Assembly: GCF_002304225.1 (NCBI RefSeq)
Contig: NZ_NSLB01000008.1
Coordinates: 84,610 to 148,609 of the forward strand
Reading direction: 5' to 3'
DNA length: 64,000 nucleotides
Source of the DNA: Pseudomonas sp. HAR-UPW-AIA-41
Lineage (GTDB): Bacteria > Pseudomonadota > Gammaproteobacteria > Pseudomonadales > Pseudomonadaceae
Under the pieces are notes generated by a model, which searched no databases, was not told the DNA's origin, and saw nothing but the letters and a program-made list of their open reading frames with translations. Both the position numbers and the translations under genes were made by a program. Shown piece after piece: positions 19,391 through 34,066 of this stretch; within the stretch, counting starts at the first letter, position 1; every line of letters starts with the position of its first letter.

Positions 19391-21538
19391 ATGACCAAGC
19401 CAGAAATTAAAAACAATTATTTGTCTGCCAAGTGGAATAAGTCCATGAACAGCTCACTGTCACGCTTCGGAGTTTCTCTTCTGGCCCTGTTGGTCAGTCC
19501 CGCTGTTCTTGCGACTACCTTGCAGGGGTTGGATGTCGCCTCGCTGCCCGGTGATCGAGTGGAGTTAAAGCTCACATTTGACGAACCGGTTGCGGCTCCG
19601 CGTGGATACACCATTGAGCAACCTGCTCGTATTGCGCTTGATTTGCCGGGCGTTGATAGTGCATTGGCGGCCAAGAATCGTGAGTTGGGGGTTGGTAATG
19701 CGCGAAGCGTCACTGTTGTTGAGGCCAAGGATCGTACGCGCTTAATCATCAATCTGACTAACTTGGCGCCCTACAGCACTCGTGTAGAAGGCAATAGCTT
19801 GTTCGTTATGGTTGGTGGTAGCCCATTAGTTGCGGCTGTACCCAAACCAGCGTCAAGCGCCTTAAACTCAGCGCCGACCTCCAAGTCTTATGCGCCGGTC
19901 GGCCGGTCGATTAGTAATATTGACTTTCAGCGTGGAGAGCAGGGGGAGGGGAATGTTGTTATTCAGCTCTCTGATCCTTCTGTGAGTCCGGACATCCAAG
20001 AGCAGGGTGGCAAGATTCGTCTGGACTTTGCAAAAACTCAGCTGCCAGAGTCGCTGCGTGTTCGCTTGGATGTTAAGGATTTCGCCACTCCTGTTCAGTT
20101 TGTAAATGCGAGTACTTCTGCAGATAAGGCCAGTGTGGTCATTGAGCCAAGTGGCTATTACGACTACCTCGCCTATCAGGCTGAGGATAAGTTGACTATC
20201 AGTGTCAAGCCGCTTAGCCAGGGGGATGTCGAGAAAAAGAAAGCTGAGCGATTCGCCTACTCTGGAGAGAAGCTTTCTCTTAACTTCCAGGATATCGATG
20301 TTCGCTCCGTGCTCCAGTTGATTGCCGATTTTACCGATCTAAACTTGGTGGCGAGCGACACAGTTCAAGGCAATATCACTCTGCGCCTGCAGAATGTCCC
20401 GTGGGATCAGGCGCTTGATCTTGTTTTGAAAACTAAGGGACTGGATAAGCGCAAAGTTGGTAACGTGCTTTTGGTTGCGCCTGCTGACGAAATTGCCGCT
20501 CGTGAGCGTCAAGAACTGGAGTCGCAGAAGCAGATTGCGGAGTTGGCCCCCCTCAAGCGTGAGCTTATTCAGGTCAACTACGCTAAAGCTGCCGATATCG
20601 CCAAGCTTTTTCAGTCGGTGACGAGTGCAGATGGAAGTTCTGAATCGGCTACGGCTGAGCGCGGTTCGGTTACTGTGGATGATCGTACGAACAGCATCAT
20701 TGCCTATCAAACCGAAGAGAAACTTGAAGAATTGCGGCGCATTGTGGCTCAGCTCGATATTCCAGTGCGTCAGGTAATGATTGAGGCGCGAATTGTTGAG
20801 GCTAATGTCGGCTTCGATAAGGAGGTCGGTGTACGATGGGGGGGGACCTTCAATCGTGCTGGTGATCAGGGAAACTTTGTCGGCTATGGCAATGATGATC
20901 GTGGCGATGAAAATGGGGATGAGGGTGCAGATTCCAATGGTAACTTCCCATTTGTTGACATGGGTTCTCTGAAACGCACCTCGGGTTTCGGTATTGGTTT
21001 CATTACTGATAACACCATTCTTGATCTAGAGCTGTCGGCAATGGAGAAAACCGGTAACGGTGAGGTTGTCTCTCAACCCAAAGTCATGACATCGGATAAA
21101 GAAACGGCCAAGATTCTCAAGGGGCAGGAAGTTCCCTATCAGGAGGCCAGTTCCAGTGGTGCGACGACCACAGCTTTCAAGGAGGCGGCGCTGGCGCTGG
21201 AGGTTACTCCGCAGATCACTCCGGATAGCCGAATTATTATGGAGGTAAAGGTTACTAAAGATGCTCCTGACTTTAGTCGCTCGGTGAATGGTGTTCCGCC
21301 GATTGATAAGAATGAGGTAAATGCCAAGGTTCTGGTTTCGGATGGTGAAACGATTGTGATCGGCGGTGTGTTCACGAACAAACAGTCCAAGACTGTTGAT
21401 AAGGTTCCGTTCCTTGGCGACCTCCCTTATCTCGGGCGTCTGTTCAAGCGTGATGTGGTTGAGGATTCCAAGACCGAGCTCCTTGTCTTCCTGACACCGC
21501 GCATCATGAATAATCAGGCTATCGCGGTAACCCGCTGA
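19391..21538 (+). CDS. pilQ: Type IV pilus secretin PilQ
   Basis: Outer-membrane secretin pore for the pilus, 715 residues from ATG 19391, which has a strong SD (AAGGAG) and abuts the pilP stop. An in-frame ATG at 19445 ([10 protein letters not shown]) gives a more typical signal peptide and is the likelier homologue of known starts, but lacks a good SD. Signal cleavage is expected after LA (about 41). AMIN domains (about 45-145 and 170-275), secretin N-domains (about 300-470) and the secretin barrel (about 540-705, with [14 protein letters not shown]) follow. An unusual Asp/Glu/Gly/Asn-rich insert lies near residues 498-520. Confidence 0.95.
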   Translation: MTKPEIKNNYLSAKWNKSMNSSLSRFGVSLLALLVSPAVLATTLQGLDVASLPGDRVELKLTFDEPVAAPRGYTIEQPARIALDLPGVDSALAAKNRELGVGNARSVTVVEAKDRTRLIINLTNLAPYSTRVEGNSLFVMVGGSPLVAAVPKPASSALNSAPTSKSYAPVGRSISNIDFQRGEQGEGNVVIQLSDPSVSPDIQEQGGKIRLDFAKTQLPESLRVRLDVKDFATPVQFVNASTSADKASVVIEPSGYYDYLAYQAEDKLTISVKPLSQGDVEKKKAERFAYSGEKLSLNFQDIDVRSVLQLIADFTDLNLVASDTVQGNITLRLQNVPWDQALDLVLKTKGLDKRKVGNVLLVAPADEIAARERQELESQKQIAELAPLKRELIQVNYAKAADIAKLFQSVTSADGSSESATAERGSVTVDDRTNSIIAYQTEEKLEELRRIVAQLDIPVRQVMIEARIVEANVGFDKEVGVRWGGTFNRAGDQGNFVGYGNDDRGDENGDEGADSNGNFPFVDMGSLKRTSGFGIGFITDNTILDLELSAMEKTGNGEVVSQPKVMTSDKETAKILKGQEVPYQEASSSGATTTAFKEAALALEVTPQITPDSRIIMEVKVTKDAPDFSRSVNGVPPIDKNEVNAKVLVSDGETIVIGGVFTNKQSKTVDKVPFLGDLPYLGRLFKRDVVEDSKTELLVFLTPRIMNNQAIAVTR

Positions 21539-21542
21539 CCTC

Positions 21543-22061
21543 GTGAATAACATAGTTCTGATTGGCCCGATGGGTGCTGGCAAAAGCACCATCGGGCGTC
21601 TTCTTTCTAAAGAGCTGCGTTTGCCGTTCAAGGACTCCGATAAGGAAATTGAACAGCGCACTGGCGCGGATATTCCCTGGATTTTCGATGTGGAGGGTGA
21701 GCAGGGCTTTCGTGAGCGTGAGCAGGCGGTTATTGCTGATCTGAGCGCGGGCGAGGCTCTGGTTCTGGCAACCGGTGGTGGTGCCGTATTGCGCGAGGTC
21801 AATCGGCGTAGCCTGCGTGATGGCGGTCGCGTCGTGTATCTGCATGCCTCTGTGGATCAGCAGATTGAGCGAACTGCCCGCGATCGCAATCGTCCGCTGC
21901 TGCAGCGTGATGATCCGGCAAAGGTTCTCCGTGAGCTGATGGCTATTCGCGATCCGCTTTATCGCGAAATCGCCGACATTATTATTGAAACCGATGAGCG
22001 GCCGCCGCGCCTGGTGGTACAGGAAATCATCGAGCGGCTTCGCGCGCTTCCTCCCCGTTAA
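21543..22061 (+). CDS. aroK: Shikimate kinase
   Basis: Phosphorylates shikimate at O3 in the chorismate pathway; 172 residues. Walker [10 protein letters not shown] (8-16), shikimate-binding DSDKEIE and Arg in FREREQ, GGGA loop (ATGGGAV), and LID region RDRNRPLL are all present. The start is GTG 21543; no clear SD is visible, so translation may be coupled to pilQ, which stops 4 bases earlier. Followed by aroB. Confidence 0.97.
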   Translation: MNNIVLIGPMGAGKSTIGRLLSKELRLPFKDSDKEIEQRTGADIPWIFDVEGEQGFREREQAVIADLSAGEALVLATGGGAVLREVNRRSLRDGGRVVYLHASVDQQIERTARDRNRPLLQRDDPAKVLRELMAIRDPLYREIADIIIETDERPPRLVVQEIIERLRALPPR

Positions 22062-22113
22062 TGCCGGCTTCAAACTGGAGTATCCTATGCGGCTTCGTTT
22101 TCTAGGGGGCGTC

Positions 22114-23211
22114 ATGCGGACACTTCAGGTTGATCTTGGCGATCGCAGTTATCCCATTCATATCGGTTCAGGCCTTCTGGCGGCGCGTGATTTGATCGCT
22201 CCGCATGTTGCAGGTCAGCAGGTTGCCATTGTGACCAATGAGACCGTGGCGCCTCTTTATCTGCAGCAGCTGATCAATGCGCTTGATGGATTCTCGGTTT
22301 TGCCGATTGTTCTGCCCGATGGCGAGGAATTTAAAAACTGGGAAGTGCTGCAGCGCATATTTGATGCATTGCTTGAAGCCAGGCATGACCGTAAAACCAC
22401 GCTCATAGCGCTTGGCGGTGGTGTGATTGGCGACATGACAGGTTTTGCTGCGGCCAGCTATCAGCGTGGGGTCGACTTTATTCAGATTCCTACCACGCTT
22501 TTGTCTCAGGTCGATTCGTCGGTAGGCGGAAAGACCGGGATCAACCACCCGCTGGGCAAGAATATGATCGGGGCGTTCTATCAGCCCAAGGCGGTGATCA
22601 TTGATATTGCCACGCTGAAAACTTTGCCGGAGCGTGAGTTGTCGGCAGGTTTGGCTGAAGTGATCAAGTATGGCTTGATCTGTGATGAGCCATTTCTAGC
22701 CTGGCTAGAGCAGCATATGGCCGGACTGCTGGCGCTTGATGAGGCACTTCTGAGTGAGGCTATCGAGCGCTCCTGTGCCGCCAAGGCCCGGGTGGTGTCC
22801 GCTGATGAGCGCGAAGGTGGGGTGCGGGCGATTCTGAACCTCGGTCATACCTTTGGTCATGCCATCGAGACTCATCAGGGATATGGTGTCTGGCTGCATG
22901 GCGAGGCCGTATCGGCAGGGACTGTTATGGCGCTGGAAATGTCCTGCCAGCTCGGCAGCATCACGCAGGAACAGCGCGATCGTTCCGTTCGTCTGCTGCG
23001 CAGTGCCCGGCTGCCTATTGTTCCTCCTGAGGATATGACGCCTGCCGACTTTGCGCGGCATATGGCCGTTGACAAGAAAGTACTGAATGGCAAGTTGCGC
23101 CTGGTTCTGTTGTCTGCGCTGGGAGAAGCGGTCGTCACAGGCGACTTTCCGCGCGCCGTGCTCGACAGTGTTCTGGAAGCTGACTATTCGCGCATTGCCG
23201 CCCAAATCTAA
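22114..23211 (+). CDS. aroB: 3-dehydroquinate synthase
   Basis: Converts DAHP to 3-dehydroquinate (NAD, Zn or Co dependent); 365 residues. Motifs: NAD-binding [30 protein letters not shown] substrate loop, zinc ligands in [13 protein letters not shown] and the upstream Glu in [12 protein letters not shown] 22114 was chosen because [15 protein letters not shown] matches the family start and SD AGGGGG precedes it; earlier in-frame Met codons overlap the end of aroK. Confidence 0.97.
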   Translation: MRTLQVDLGDRSYPIHIGSGLLAARDLIAPHVAGQQVAIVTNETVAPLYLQQLINALDGFSVLPIVLPDGEEFKNWEVLQRIFDALLEARHDRKTTLIALGGGVIGDMTGFAAASYQRGVDFIQIPTTLLSQVDSSVGGKTGINHPLGKNMIGAFYQPKAVIIDIATLKTLPERELSAGLAEVIKYGLICDEPFLAWLEQHMAGLLALDEALLSEAIERSCAAKARVVSADEREGGVRAILNLGHTFGHAIETHQGYGVWLHGEAVSAGTVMALEMSCQLGSITQEQRDRSVRLLRSARLPIVPPEDMTPADFARHMAVDKKVLNGKLRLVLLSALGEAVVTGDFPRAVLDSVLEADYSRIAAQI

Positions 23212-23225
23212 GAGATTGCAGTCTG

Positions 23226-24848
<1,623 letters not shown>

Positions 24849-24850
24849 CA

Positions 24851-24885
24851 GCGACCCGCAAGCCATAGCATGGCTTGCGGGTCGC
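24851..24885 (+). terminator. Strong hairpin after the DamX-like gene
   Basis: 16-base perfect arms (24851-24866 and 24870-24885) with loop AGC, three bases after the stop codon. The following sequence (GTTGTTCC) is only weakly T-rich, so it may act as a terminator with a poor tail or as an mRNA 3'-end stabiliser. Confidence 0.65.
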
Positions 24886-24933
24886 GTTGTTCCGGAAAAG
24901 CGACATTTGGTTTCTTTTTTGCGCGACGAAAAA

Positions 24934-24963
24934 TTGTAACGCACGCTGCGTGGTGTGTATTAT
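24934..24963 (+). promoter_or_regulatory. Sigma-70 promoter candidate for gltBD
   Basis: TTGTAA (24934-24939) and TATTAT (24958-24963) with an 18-base spacer, about 90 bases before gltB. Confidence 0.5.
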
Positions 24964-25054
24964 GCCCTCCCTTTTGCCTGCGCAAAGCTGGCGCTTCGAC
25001 CTGCGCGCTTGGTAAGTTTTTGAAATATTTGGAATTTTTCTGGTGGGAGTTCCT

Positions 25055-28000
25055 ATGAGAGCAGGTTTGTACCGTCCTGATGAGTTCAAGGATAACTGCG
25101 GCTTTGGCCTGATCGCCCACATGGAAGGTGAGGCCAGTCACCATTTGCTGAACACGGCCATTGAAGCGCTGACCTGCATGACCCACCGCGGCGGTATCAA
25201 CGCCGACGGCAAAACCGGTGACGGTTGCGGTCTGTTGATCCAGAAGCCGGATCTTTTCCTGCGTGCCGTTGCTCAAGAACAGTTTGGCTGCGAACTGCCG
25301 CAGCAGTACGCCGTAGGCATGGTCTTCCTCAATCAGGACGCGGCCAAGGCTGACGCTGCACGCGCGAACATGAACCGCGAAATCGAGCGCGAAGGCCTCA
25401 AGCTGGTTGGCTGGCGCAAGGTGCCGGTCGATACCAGCGTACTTGGCCGTCTGGCGCTTGAGCGCCTGCCGCAGATCGAGCAGGTATTCATCGGCGGTGA
25501 AGGCCTGAGCGATCAGGAATTTGCCATCAAGCTGTTCTGCGCCCGTCGCCGCTCCTCGGTAGCCAACGCGGCCGACACCGAGCACTACATCTGCAGCTTC
25601 TCGCACAAGACAATCATCTATAAAGGTCTGATGATGCCGGCGGACCTGCAGCAGTTCTACCCGGATCTGGGTGATGAGCGCCTGCAGACAGCGATCTGCG
25701 TCTTCCATCAGCGCTTCTCCACCAACACCCTGCCGAAGTGGCCGCTGGCTCAGCCGTTCCGCTTCCTGGCGCACAACGGTGAAATCAACACCATCACCGG
25801 TAACCGCAACTGGGCGCAGGCGCGTCGCACCAAGTTCACCAATGACCGGCTGCCGGCTCTGGAAGAGCTGGGCCCGCTGGTCAACCGCGTGGGTTCGGAC
25901 TCCTCGAGCATGGACAACATGCTGGAGCTGATGGTCACCGGCGGTATCGACCTGTTCCGTGGCGTGCGCATGATCATTCCGCCGGCCTGGCAGAACGTCG
26001 AGACCATGGACGCCGATCTGCGCGCGTTCTACGAATACAACTCCATGCACATGGAGCCCTGGGACGGTCCGGCCGGTGTCGTGCTGACCGATGGCCGCTA
26101 TGCCGTCTGCCTGCTCGACCGTAACGGTCTGCGTCCGGCGCGCTGGGTCACCACTAAGAACGGCTATATCACCCTGGCGTCGGAAATCGGCGTATGGGAC
26201 TACAAGCCGGAAGACGTGATCGCCAAGGGCCGTGTCGGCCCGGGTCAGATCCTGGCCGTGGACACCGAAACCGGTCAGGTGCTGAGCACCGACGACATCG
26301 ACAACCGCCTGAAGTCGCGCCACCCCTACAAGCAGTGGCTGCGTCAGGGCGCGGTGCGTATTCAGGCCGCGCTGGACGACGATCAGGGCGTGGCCAGCTA
26401 CGATGCTGACCAGCTCAAGCAGTTCATGAAGATGTTCCAGGTCACCTTCGAAGAGCGTGACCAGGTTCTGCGTCCGCTGGCCGAGCAGGGTCAGGAAGCG
26501 GTCGGTTCGATGGGTGACGACACGCCGATGGCGGTGCTGTCGCAGCGCGTGCGTTCGCCATACGACTATTTCCGTCAGCAGTTCGCCCAGGTGACCAACC
26601 CGCCGATCGACCCGCTGCGCGAAGCGATCGTGATGTCCCTGGAAATCTGCCTGGGCGCCGAGCGCAACATCTTTGAAGAGTCGCCAGCTCATGCCAGCCG
26701 CGTGATCCTCACCAGCCCGGTGATCTCGCCGGCCAAGTGGCGCGCGCTGATGAATCTGCAGACCCCGGGCTTCGAACGTCATGTCATCGACATGAACTAC
26801 GACGAGTCGCTGGGTCTGGAGGCTGCCGTGCGCAGCATGGCCGATCAGGCCGAAGAGGCCGTGCGTGCGGGCAAGACTCTGCTGGTGCTGACCGACCGCA
26901 ATATCGCTCCGGGCAAGCTGCCGGCGCATGCATCGCTGGTGACCGGTGCCGTGCACCATCGCCTGACCGAGCAGGGCTTGCGTTGCGACTGCAACATCCT
27001 GGTCGAGACCGCTACCGCCCGTGACCCGCACCACTTTGCTGTGCTGGTGGGCTTCGGTGCGTCCGCGGTGTACCCGTACCTGGCCTACGAAGTGCTGGCT
27101 GACCTGATCCGTACCGGCGAAGTGCTGGGCGATCTGGACGAAGTGTTCAAACACTACCGCAAGGGCATCGCCAAGGGCCTGCTGAAGATCCTGTCGAAGA
27201 TGGGTATCTCCACCATCGCCTCCTACCGTGGCGCCCAGCTGTTCGAGGCCGTCGGCCTGTCCGAAGAAGTGGTCGAGCTTAGCTTCCGTGGCGTTGCCAG
27301 CCGCATCAAGGGTGCGCGTTTCGTCGATATCGAAAGCGAGCAGAAGCTGCTGGCTGCCGAAGCCTGGAGTGCGCGCAAGCCGATCCAGCAGGGCGGTCTG
27401 CTCAAGTTCGTCTACGGTGGCGAATACCACGCCTACAACCCGGACGTGGTCAACACCCTGCAGGCCGCCGTGCAGCAGGGCGACTATGCCAAGTACAAGG
27501 AATACTCCGCGCTGGTCGATACCCGTCCGGTGTCGATGATCCGCGACCTTCTCAAGGTCAAGCTGGCGGACAAGCCGCTGCCGCTGGACGAGGTTGAGCC
27601 GTTCGAGGAAATCCTCAAACGCTTCGACTCCGCCGGTATTTCCCTCGGCGCCCTGTCTCCGGAAGCCCACGAGGCCATTGCCGAGGCGATGAACCGCCTG
27701 GGCGCGCGCTCCAACTCCGGTGAGGGCGGTGAAGACCCGGCCCGTTACGGCACGGTGAAGAGCTCGAAGATCAAGCAGGTGGCCACCGGTCGTTTCGGCG
27801 TCACGCCGGAATACCTGGTCAATGCCGAAGTGCTGCAGATCAAGGTGGCCCAGGGCGCCAAGCCCGGTGAGGGTGGCCAGCTGCCGGGAGGCAAGGTCAA
27901 TCCGCTGATCGCGCGTCTGCGTTACGCGGTGCCGGGCGTGACCCTGATTTCGCCGCCGCCGCACCACGATATCTACTCGATCGAAGACCTGGCGCAGCTG

Positions 28001-29500
28001 ATCTATGACCTCAAGCAGGTCAATCCGCAGGCGCTGGTGTCGGTCAAGCTGGTGGCCGAGGCCGGTGTGGGTACCATCGCCGCCGGCGTGGCCAAGGCCT
28101 ATGCCGACCTGATCACCATCTCCGGTTACGACGGTGGTACCGGCGCCTCGCCGATCACCTCGATCAAGTACGCCGGCGCGCCGTGGGAACTCGGCCTGGC
28201 CGAAACCCACCAGACCCTGCGTGGCAACGACCTGCGCGGCAAGGTGCGGGTACAGACCGACGGCGGTCTGAAGACCGGTCTCGACGTGATCAAGGCTGCC
28301 ATTCTCGGCGCCGAGAGCTTCGGCTTTGGGACCGCGCCGATGATCGCCCTGGGCTGTAAGTACCTGCGTATCTGTCACCTGAACAACTGCGCCACCGGCG
28401 TGGCCACTCAGAACGACAAGCTGCGCAAGGATCACTTCATCGGCACCGTCGAAATGGTGATGAACTTCTTCACCTACGTCGCCGAGGAAACCCGCGAGTG
28501 GCTGGCCAAGCTGGGTGTGCGCAGCCTGGGCGAGCTGATCGGCCGTACCGATCTGCTCGAAGTGCTGCCGGGTGAAACCGACAAGCAGCAGTTCCTCGAC
28601 CTGACTCCGTTGCTGGGCAGCGATCACATTCCGGCGGACAAGCCGCAGTTCTGTGAGGTTGACCGCAACCCGCCGTTCGACCAGGGCCTGCTGGCCGAGA
28701 AGATGGCCGAGCTGACCAAGGACGCGATTGCCAACAAGTCCGGTGGCGAATTCTCGCTGGAAATCTGCAACTGCGACCGCTCCATCGGTGCCCGCGTGTC
28801 GGGTGAAATCGCCCGTGCTCACGGCAACCAGGGCATGGCCAGCGCCCCGATCACCTTCCGCTTCAAGGGCACTGCGGGTCAGAGCTTCGGTGTGTGGAAC
28901 GCCGGCGGCCTGAACCTGCACCTGGAAGGCGACGCCAACGACTACGTCGGCAAGGGCATGACCGGTGGCAAGCTGGTGATCGTTCCGCCGGCTGGCAGTC
29001 CGTTCAAGAGCCAGGAGTCGGCCATCATCGGCAACACCTGTCTGTACGGCGCCACCGGTGGCAAGCTGTTTGCCGTAGGGACCGCCGGCGAGCGTTTCGC
29101 CGTGCGTAACTCCGGTGCCCATGCTGTCGTGGAAGGCACTGGCGACCACTGCTGCGAGTACATGACCGGCGGTTTCGTCTGCGTACTGGGCAAGACCGGC
29201 TACAACTTCGGTTCCGGTATGACCGGTGGCTTTGCCTACGTGCTGGACGAAGACAACAGCTTCGTCGATCGCGTCAACCACGAACTGGTGGAAATCCAGC
29301 GCATCAACAACGAAGCCATGGAAGCCTACCGCACTCACCTGCAGCGCGTGCTCGCCGAGTACGTCGAGGAGAGCGGCAGCGCCTGGGGTCGTCACCTGCT
29401 GGACAACCTGGATGACTACGTGCGCAAGTTCTGGCTGGTCAAGCCCAAGGCGGCCAGCTTGAAGACCCTGCTCACCAGCACCCGTGCCAACCCGCAATAA
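25055..29500 (+). CDS. gltB: Glutamate synthase (NADPH) large subunit
   Basis: Transfers the glutamine amide to 2-oxoglutarate, forming two glutamates; 1481 residues. A 14-residue propeptide precedes Cys15 ([12 protein letters not shown]), the N-terminal nucleophile of the glutaminase domain (about 15-430). Then come the central domain, the FMN-binding synthase domain with the 3Fe-4S cysteines near 1107 (CRICHLNNC), and the C-terminal beta-helix (TGGxxxxxG repeats, about 1220-1440). ATG 25055 has SD GGGAG and matches the family start. First gene of gltBD. Very GC-rich third positions, indicating high expression. Confidence 0.98.
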   Translation: MRAGLYRPDEFKDNCGFGLIAHMEGEASHHLLNTAIEALTCMTHRGGINADGKTGDGCGLLIQKPDLFLRAVAQEQFGCELPQQYAVGMVFLNQDAAKADAARANMNREIEREGLKLVGWRKVPVDTSVLGRLALERLPQIEQVFIGGEGLSDQEFAIKLFCARRRSSVANAADTEHYICSFSHKTIIYKGLMMPADLQQFYPDLGDERLQTAICVFHQRFSTNTLPKWPLAQPFRFLAHNGEINTITGNRNWAQARRTKFTNDRLPALEELGPLVNRVGSDSSSMDNMLELMVTGGIDLFRGVRMIIPPAWQNVETMDADLRAFYEYNSMHMEPWDGPAGVVLTDGRYAVCLLDRNGLRPARWVTTKNGYITLASEIGVWDYKPEDVIAKGRVGPGQILAVDTETGQVLSTDDIDNRLKSRHPYKQWLRQGAVRIQAALDDDQGVASYDADQLKQFMKMFQVTFEERDQVLRPLAEQGQEAVGSMGDDTPMAVLSQRVRSPYDYFRQQFAQVTNPPIDPLREAIVMSLEICLGAERNIFEESPAHASRVILTSPVISPAKWRALMNLQTPGFERHVIDMNYDESLGLEAAVRSMADQAEEAVRAGKTLLVLTDRNIAPGKLPAHASLVTGAVHHRLTEQGLRCDCNILVETATARDPHHFAVLVGFGASAVYPYLAYEVLADLIRTGEVLGDLDEVFKHYRKGIAKGLLKILSKMGISTIASYRGAQLFEAVGLSEEVVELSFRGVASRIKGARFVDIESEQKLLAAEAWSARKPIQQGGLLKFVYGGEYHAYNPDVVNTLQAAVQQGDYAKYKEYSALVDTRPVSMIRDLLKVKLADKPLPLDEVEPFEEILKRFDSAGISLGALSPEAHEAIAEAMNRLGARSNSGEGGEDPARYGTVKSSKIKQVATGRFGVTPEYLVNAEVLQIKVAQGAKPGEGGQLPGGKVNPLIARLRYAVPGVTLISPPPHHDIYSIEDLAQLIYDLKQVNPQALVSVKLVAEAGVGTIAAGVAKAYADLITISGYDGGTGASPITSIKYAGAPWELGLAETHQTLRGNDLRGKVRVQTDGGLKTGLDVIKAAILGAESFGFGTAPMIALGCKYLRICHLNNCATGVATQNDKLRKDHFIGTVEMVMNFFTYVAEETREWLAKLGVRSLGELIGRTDLLEVLPGETDKQQFLDLTPLLGSDHIPADKPQFCEVDRNPPFDQGLLAEKMAELTKDAIANKSGGEFSLEICNCDRSIGARVSGEIARAHGNQGMASAPITFRFKGTAGQSFGVWNAGGLNLHLEGDANDYVGKGMTGGKLVIVPPAGSPFKSQESAIIGNTCLYGATGGKLFAVGTAGERFAVRNSGAHAVVEGTGDHCCEYMTGGFVCVLGKTGYNFGSGMTGGFAYVLDEDNSFVDRVNHELVEIQRINNEAMEAYRTHLQRVLAEYVEESGSAWGRHLLDNLDDYVRKFWLVKPKAASLKTLLTSTRANPQ

Positions 29501-29524
29501 CAAGCGCCCGAAGTGGTTTGATGA

Positions 29525-30952
<1,428 letters not shown>

Positions 30953-30977
30953 GCCTGATCTGCATCAACGCGATGGA

Positions 30978-31007
30978 CAAAAGGCACGGCAATCGCCGTG
31001 CCTTTTG
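30978..31007. terminator. gltBD terminator
   Basis: 13-base arms (30978-30990 and 30995-31007, AAAAGGCACGGC-type) with loop AATC and a T-rich tail, 25 bases after gltD. Confidence 0.9.
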
Positions 31008-31135
31008 TTTTGCGCTCTGCGAAAATGCCCGGCATTCCGCGCAGGTGCCCGCCCCGGTAGGGGCGCTGGAGTCCGCAGGGCCGCATACTCCGGCCGCGCC
31101 ACCACGCCCCCCTTTGTTGAATCAGGAAACCGCCG

Positions 31136-32203
31136 ATGTCCGCCCTGAAGAATGATCGCTTCCTCCGTGCCCTGCTCAAGCAGCCTGTCGATGTCACCCC
31201 GGTGTGGATGATGCGTCAGGCCGGCCGCTATCTGCCGGAGTACCGCGCCACCCGGGCCAAGGCCGGTGATTTCGTCAGCCTGATGAAGAACCCGGAGCTG
31301 GCCTGCGAGGTCACCATCCAGCCGCTGGACCGCTATTCGCAGATCGATGCGGCGATTCTTTTCTCCGACATCCTCACCGTGCCGGATGCCATGGGCCAGG
31401 GCCTGTACTTCGAGACCGGCGAAGGTCCGCGCTTCAAGAAGGTGATCAGCAGCCTGGCCGATATCGAGGCGCTGCCGATTCCTGATCCGGAGAAAGACCT
31501 GGGCTATGTGATGGATGCCGTGCGCGCGATCCGCCGCGAGCTGAATGGCCGCGTGCCGCTGATCGGCTTCTCCGGCAGCCCGTGGACGCTGGCGACCTAC
31601 ATGGTCGAGGGTGGTTCTTCCAAGGACTTCCGCAAGTCCAAGGCCATGCTCTACAACAACCCGCAGGCCATGCATGCGCTGCTCGACAAGCTGGCGCTGT
31701 CGGTCACCAGCTACCTCAACGGGCAGATCCGTGCCGGCGCTCAGGCCGTGCAGATTTTCGACTCCTGGGGTGGCAGCCTGTCGGCCGCGGCTTATCAGGA
31801 GTTCTCGCTGGCCTACATGCAGAAGATCGTCGACGGTCTGATCCGCGAGCATGACGGGCGTCGCGTGCCGGTGATCCTGTTCACCAAGGGTGGCGGCCTG
31901 TGGCTGGAGTCCATGGCCGACAGCGGCGCCGAAGCGCTGGGCCTGGACTGGACCTGCGACATCGGCAGCGCCCGCGCCCGCGTCGGCAGCAAGGTCGCCC
32001 TGCAGGGCAACATGGACCCGAGCGTGCTGTACGCCACCCCCGCGGCCATCCGTGCCGAAGTGGGGCGTATCCTCGCGGCGTTTGGTCCAGGCGAGGGCCA
32101 TGTGTTCAACCTCGGCCACGGCATCACCCCGGAGGTCGACCCGGCCAACGCTGCCGCCTTCTTCGAGGCGGTGCACGAGTTGTCCGCGCAGTACCATCAG
32201 TAA
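31136..32203 (+). CDS. hemE: Uroporphyrinogen decarboxylase
   Basis: Decarboxylates the four acetate side chains of uroporphyrinogen III to give coproporphyrinogen III in haem synthesis; 355 residues, usual length. Signatures: [13 protein letters not shown] near the N-terminus, [14 protein letters not shown] with the catalytic Asp, and [13 protein letters not shown]. Start ATG with upstream AGGA. Monocistronic between two terminators. The 183-base gap upstream holds the gltD terminator and no promoter I would defend. Confidence 0.98.
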   Translation: MSALKNDRFLRALLKQPVDVTPVWMMRQAGRYLPEYRATRAKAGDFVSLMKNPELACEVTIQPLDRYSQIDAAILFSDILTVPDAMGQGLYFETGEGPRFKKVISSLADIEALPIPDPEKDLGYVMDAVRAIRRELNGRVPLIGFSGSPWTLATYMVEGGSSKDFRKSKAMLYNNPQAMHALLDKLALSVTSYLNGQIRAGAQAVQIFDSWGGSLSAAAYQEFSLAYMQKIVDGLIREHDGRRVPVILFTKGGGLWLESMADSGAEALGLDWTCDIGSARARVGSKVALQGNMDPSVLYATPAAIRAEVGRILAAFGPGEGHVFNLGHGITPEVDPANAAAFFEAVHELSAQYHQ

Positions 32204-32210
32204 TCCAGTC

Positions 32211-32243
32211 CGGAGGCCGCCATCAAGCGGCCTCCGTGCTTTT
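32211..32243 (+). terminator. hemE terminator
   Basis: CGGAGGCCGC (32211-32220) pairs with GCGGCCTCCG (32227-32236) around CATCAA, followed by TGCTTTT; 8 bases after the hemE stop. Confidence 0.85.
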
Positions 32244-32348
32244 GGGGCCCTTGCCGGTATGGGAGCGGCCCTTGGGGCAGGTTAATGCCTCGCCCTTGTC
32301 ACGGGCTTTGCATAGAATCAGCGCAGTGAATAATCAGGGAGGTGTGAG

Positions 32349-33122
32349 ATGCGGCGAGTGGTGTTCAACCAGAAAGGCGGCGTGGGAAAATCCAGTATTG
32401 CCTGCAACCTGGCGGCGGTCAGCGCGGCCGAGGGCTATCGCACCCTGCTCATCGACCTGGATGCCCAGGCCAACTCCACCCACTACCTGACCGGTCTGAC
32501 CGGTGATGACATCCCGGTCGGCATCGCCGACTTCTTCAAGCAGACCCTGGCTTCCGGGCCGTTCGCCAAGAAAGGCAAGGTCGATATCTACGAGACGCCG
32601 TTCGACAACCTGCACGTGGTCACCGCCACCGCCGAACTGGCTGAGCTGCAGCCCAAGCTGGAGCAGAAGCACAAGATCAACAAGCTGCGCAAACTGCTGG
32701 AAGAGCTGGCCGAGGATTACGACCGGATCTACCTGGATACCCCGCCGGCGCTGAACTTTTACACAGTTTCCGCGCTGATCGCTGCCGACCGCGTGCTGAT
32801 TCCCTTCGATTGCGACAGCTTCTCGCGTCAGGCGCTGTACGGGCTGATGCGGGAAATCGAGGAGCTAAAGGAAGACCACAACGAGGACCTGGAGGTCGAG
32901 GGTATCGTGGTCAACCAGTTCCAGCCCCGTGCCGCGCTGCCGCAGCAGCTGCTTGATGAACTGATTGCCGAAGGCCTGCCGGTACTGCCGGTCAACCTGA
33001 TGAGCTCGGTGAAGATGCGCGAGTCGCACCAGGCCTGCAAGCCACTGGTATTCCTCGATCCGCGGCACAAGCTGAGCCAGCAGTTTCTGGAGCTGCACCA
33101 GTTGCTCGAGTCCGACGAGTAA
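32349..33122 (+). CDS. Orphan ParA/MinD-family ATPase
   Basis: 257 residues. The deviant Walker A KGGVGKSS (9-16) with signature lysine, switch I DLDAQANST, and Walker B IYLDTPPAL define a ParA-type partition/positioning ATPase. A 10-residue basic helix and lack of an N-terminal HTH mark it as the small type. No parB or centromere-like repeats are adjacent, so it is not the chromosomal parAB; such orphan ParAs position other cargoes (pili, chemoreceptors, enzymes). Its syntenic homologue in P. aeruginosa lies between hemE and a Usp gene. Strong SD (AGGGAGGT). Confidence 0.88.
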   Translation: MRRVVFNQKGGVGKSSIACNLAAVSAAEGYRTLLIDLDAQANSTHYLTGLTGDDIPVGIADFFKQTLASGPFAKKGKVDIYETPFDNLHVVTATAELAELQPKLEQKHKINKLRKLLEELAEDYDRIYLDTPPALNFYTVSALIAADRVLIPFDCDSFSRQALYGLMREIEELKEDHNEDLEVEGIVVNQFQPRAALPQQLLDELIAEGLPVLPVNLMSSVKMRESHQACKPLVFLDPRHKLSQQFLELHQLLESDE

Positions 33123-33150
33123 CTGCCCTCAACGAGTAATACCCCCTAAT

Positions 33151-33178
33151 GAACAAGGCCCCGTAAGGGGCCTTGTTC
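33151..33178. terminator. Terminator between parA-like and usp
   Basis: 12-base perfect arms (33151-33162 and 33167-33178) with loop GTAA. It separates convergent genes, and its 3' arm overlaps the stop codon of the usp gene. Confidence 0.85.
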
Positions 33179-33992
33179 ATTTCACCAGCAGCACATCGCA
33201 GGGAGGCTGGCGCAGATAGTGAATGGGCAGACTGCCCAGCAGTGCCTCGCTCAGGCGGCTGCGGCTGTGCTGACCGAGGGCCAGCAGTTGTGGGCGTTCT
33301 TCGCGGATACGCTCATCCAGACTGCCGGCCAGGGTGCCGGGGATGACCTCGACGCGGACCGGTTTTTGCCGGGCAGGTAGCTGGTCGCACTCATCCTCGA
33401 CCATGTGTTGCAGCAGGCCCTGCTGAATCTCCAGTTGCTCACCGGCCTGGCGGGCGTCGCGGCGACCGCTGCTGTCAAAGATATTGATGCCCAGCAGTTC
33501 GGCGTCGCTCGGGATCAGGCACACAGCACTGCGCAGGGCCTGGCAACCACACAGTGATTGATCGAGGGCGACGATGGCACGCTGGTAGGGCGCCACCTGC
33601 TCACAGCGGGCAAGCAGCAGTGGCATGCCGCAATGGCGGGCCAGGCGCTCCAGATTGGTGCCGCTGAACAGCTCCGGGCGGCCCTTGTGGTGACCGCCGA
33701 CCACCAGCAGGTCGGCGCCGATATCGCTGGCGACCTCTAGGGTGACCTGCGCCGCCTGACCGCTGCGCAGCACGACATCCGCCCGGCAATGGCTGTAGGC
33801 CTCTAGGCGTTCACCTAGCACCTTCTCGGCAGCTGCTTGCAGCTCTGCCAGTGCCTTTGCGTCCGGCTGCCCCTCGACCACGTGTAGCAGTGTCAGCCGG
33901 GCGTGGTGCTGGTTGGCCAGCTGCGCGGCGCGCTGCAGGGCAATGTCGCTTTCCAGGCTGAGGTCGTGGGCAATCAGGATGTGGCTGAACAT
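33177..33992 (-). CDS. Tandem-domain universal stress protein
   Basis: 271 residues made of two Usp domains (about 1-130 and 140-271). The first begins FSHILIAHDLS and has the DLLVVGGHHKGRPELFSGTNLERLARHCGMPLLLAR region; the second starts QRAIVALDQS and ends with LLALGQHSRSRLSEALLGSLPIHYLRQPPCDVLLVK. The G-2x-G-9x-G(S/T) ATP-type motif is only partly kept. ATG 33992 was chosen for SD GGAGG. Cytoplasmic stress-survival role by family; lies downstream of the hybrid kinase on the same strand. Confidence 0.92.
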   Translation of the reverse strand: MFSHILIAHDLSLESDIALQRAAQLANQHHARLTLLHVVEGQPDAKALAELQAAAEKVLGERLEAYSHCRADVVLRSGQAAQVTLEVASDIGADLLVVGGHHKGRPELFSGTNLERLARHCGMPLLLARCEQVAPYQRAIVALDQSLCGCQALRSAVCLIPSDAELLGINIFDSSGRRDARQAGEQLEIQQGLLQHMVEDECDQLPARQKPVRVEVIPGTLAGSLDERIREERPQLLALGQHSRSRLSEALLGSLPIHYLRQPPCDVLLVK

Positions 33993-34066
33993 GGCGTGTC
34001 CTCCAGGGTTGTCCGAACAGTATGCGGGCTTGGTGCATGCGAATTTTGATCCACGACAAGCGTGGC

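Noticed and set aside
32349..33122. Chromosomal parA of a parAB-parS locus
   Set aside because: No parB follows and no parS-like 16-base palindromes were seen nearby; the gene fits the orphan small ParA next to hemE in Pseudomonas.
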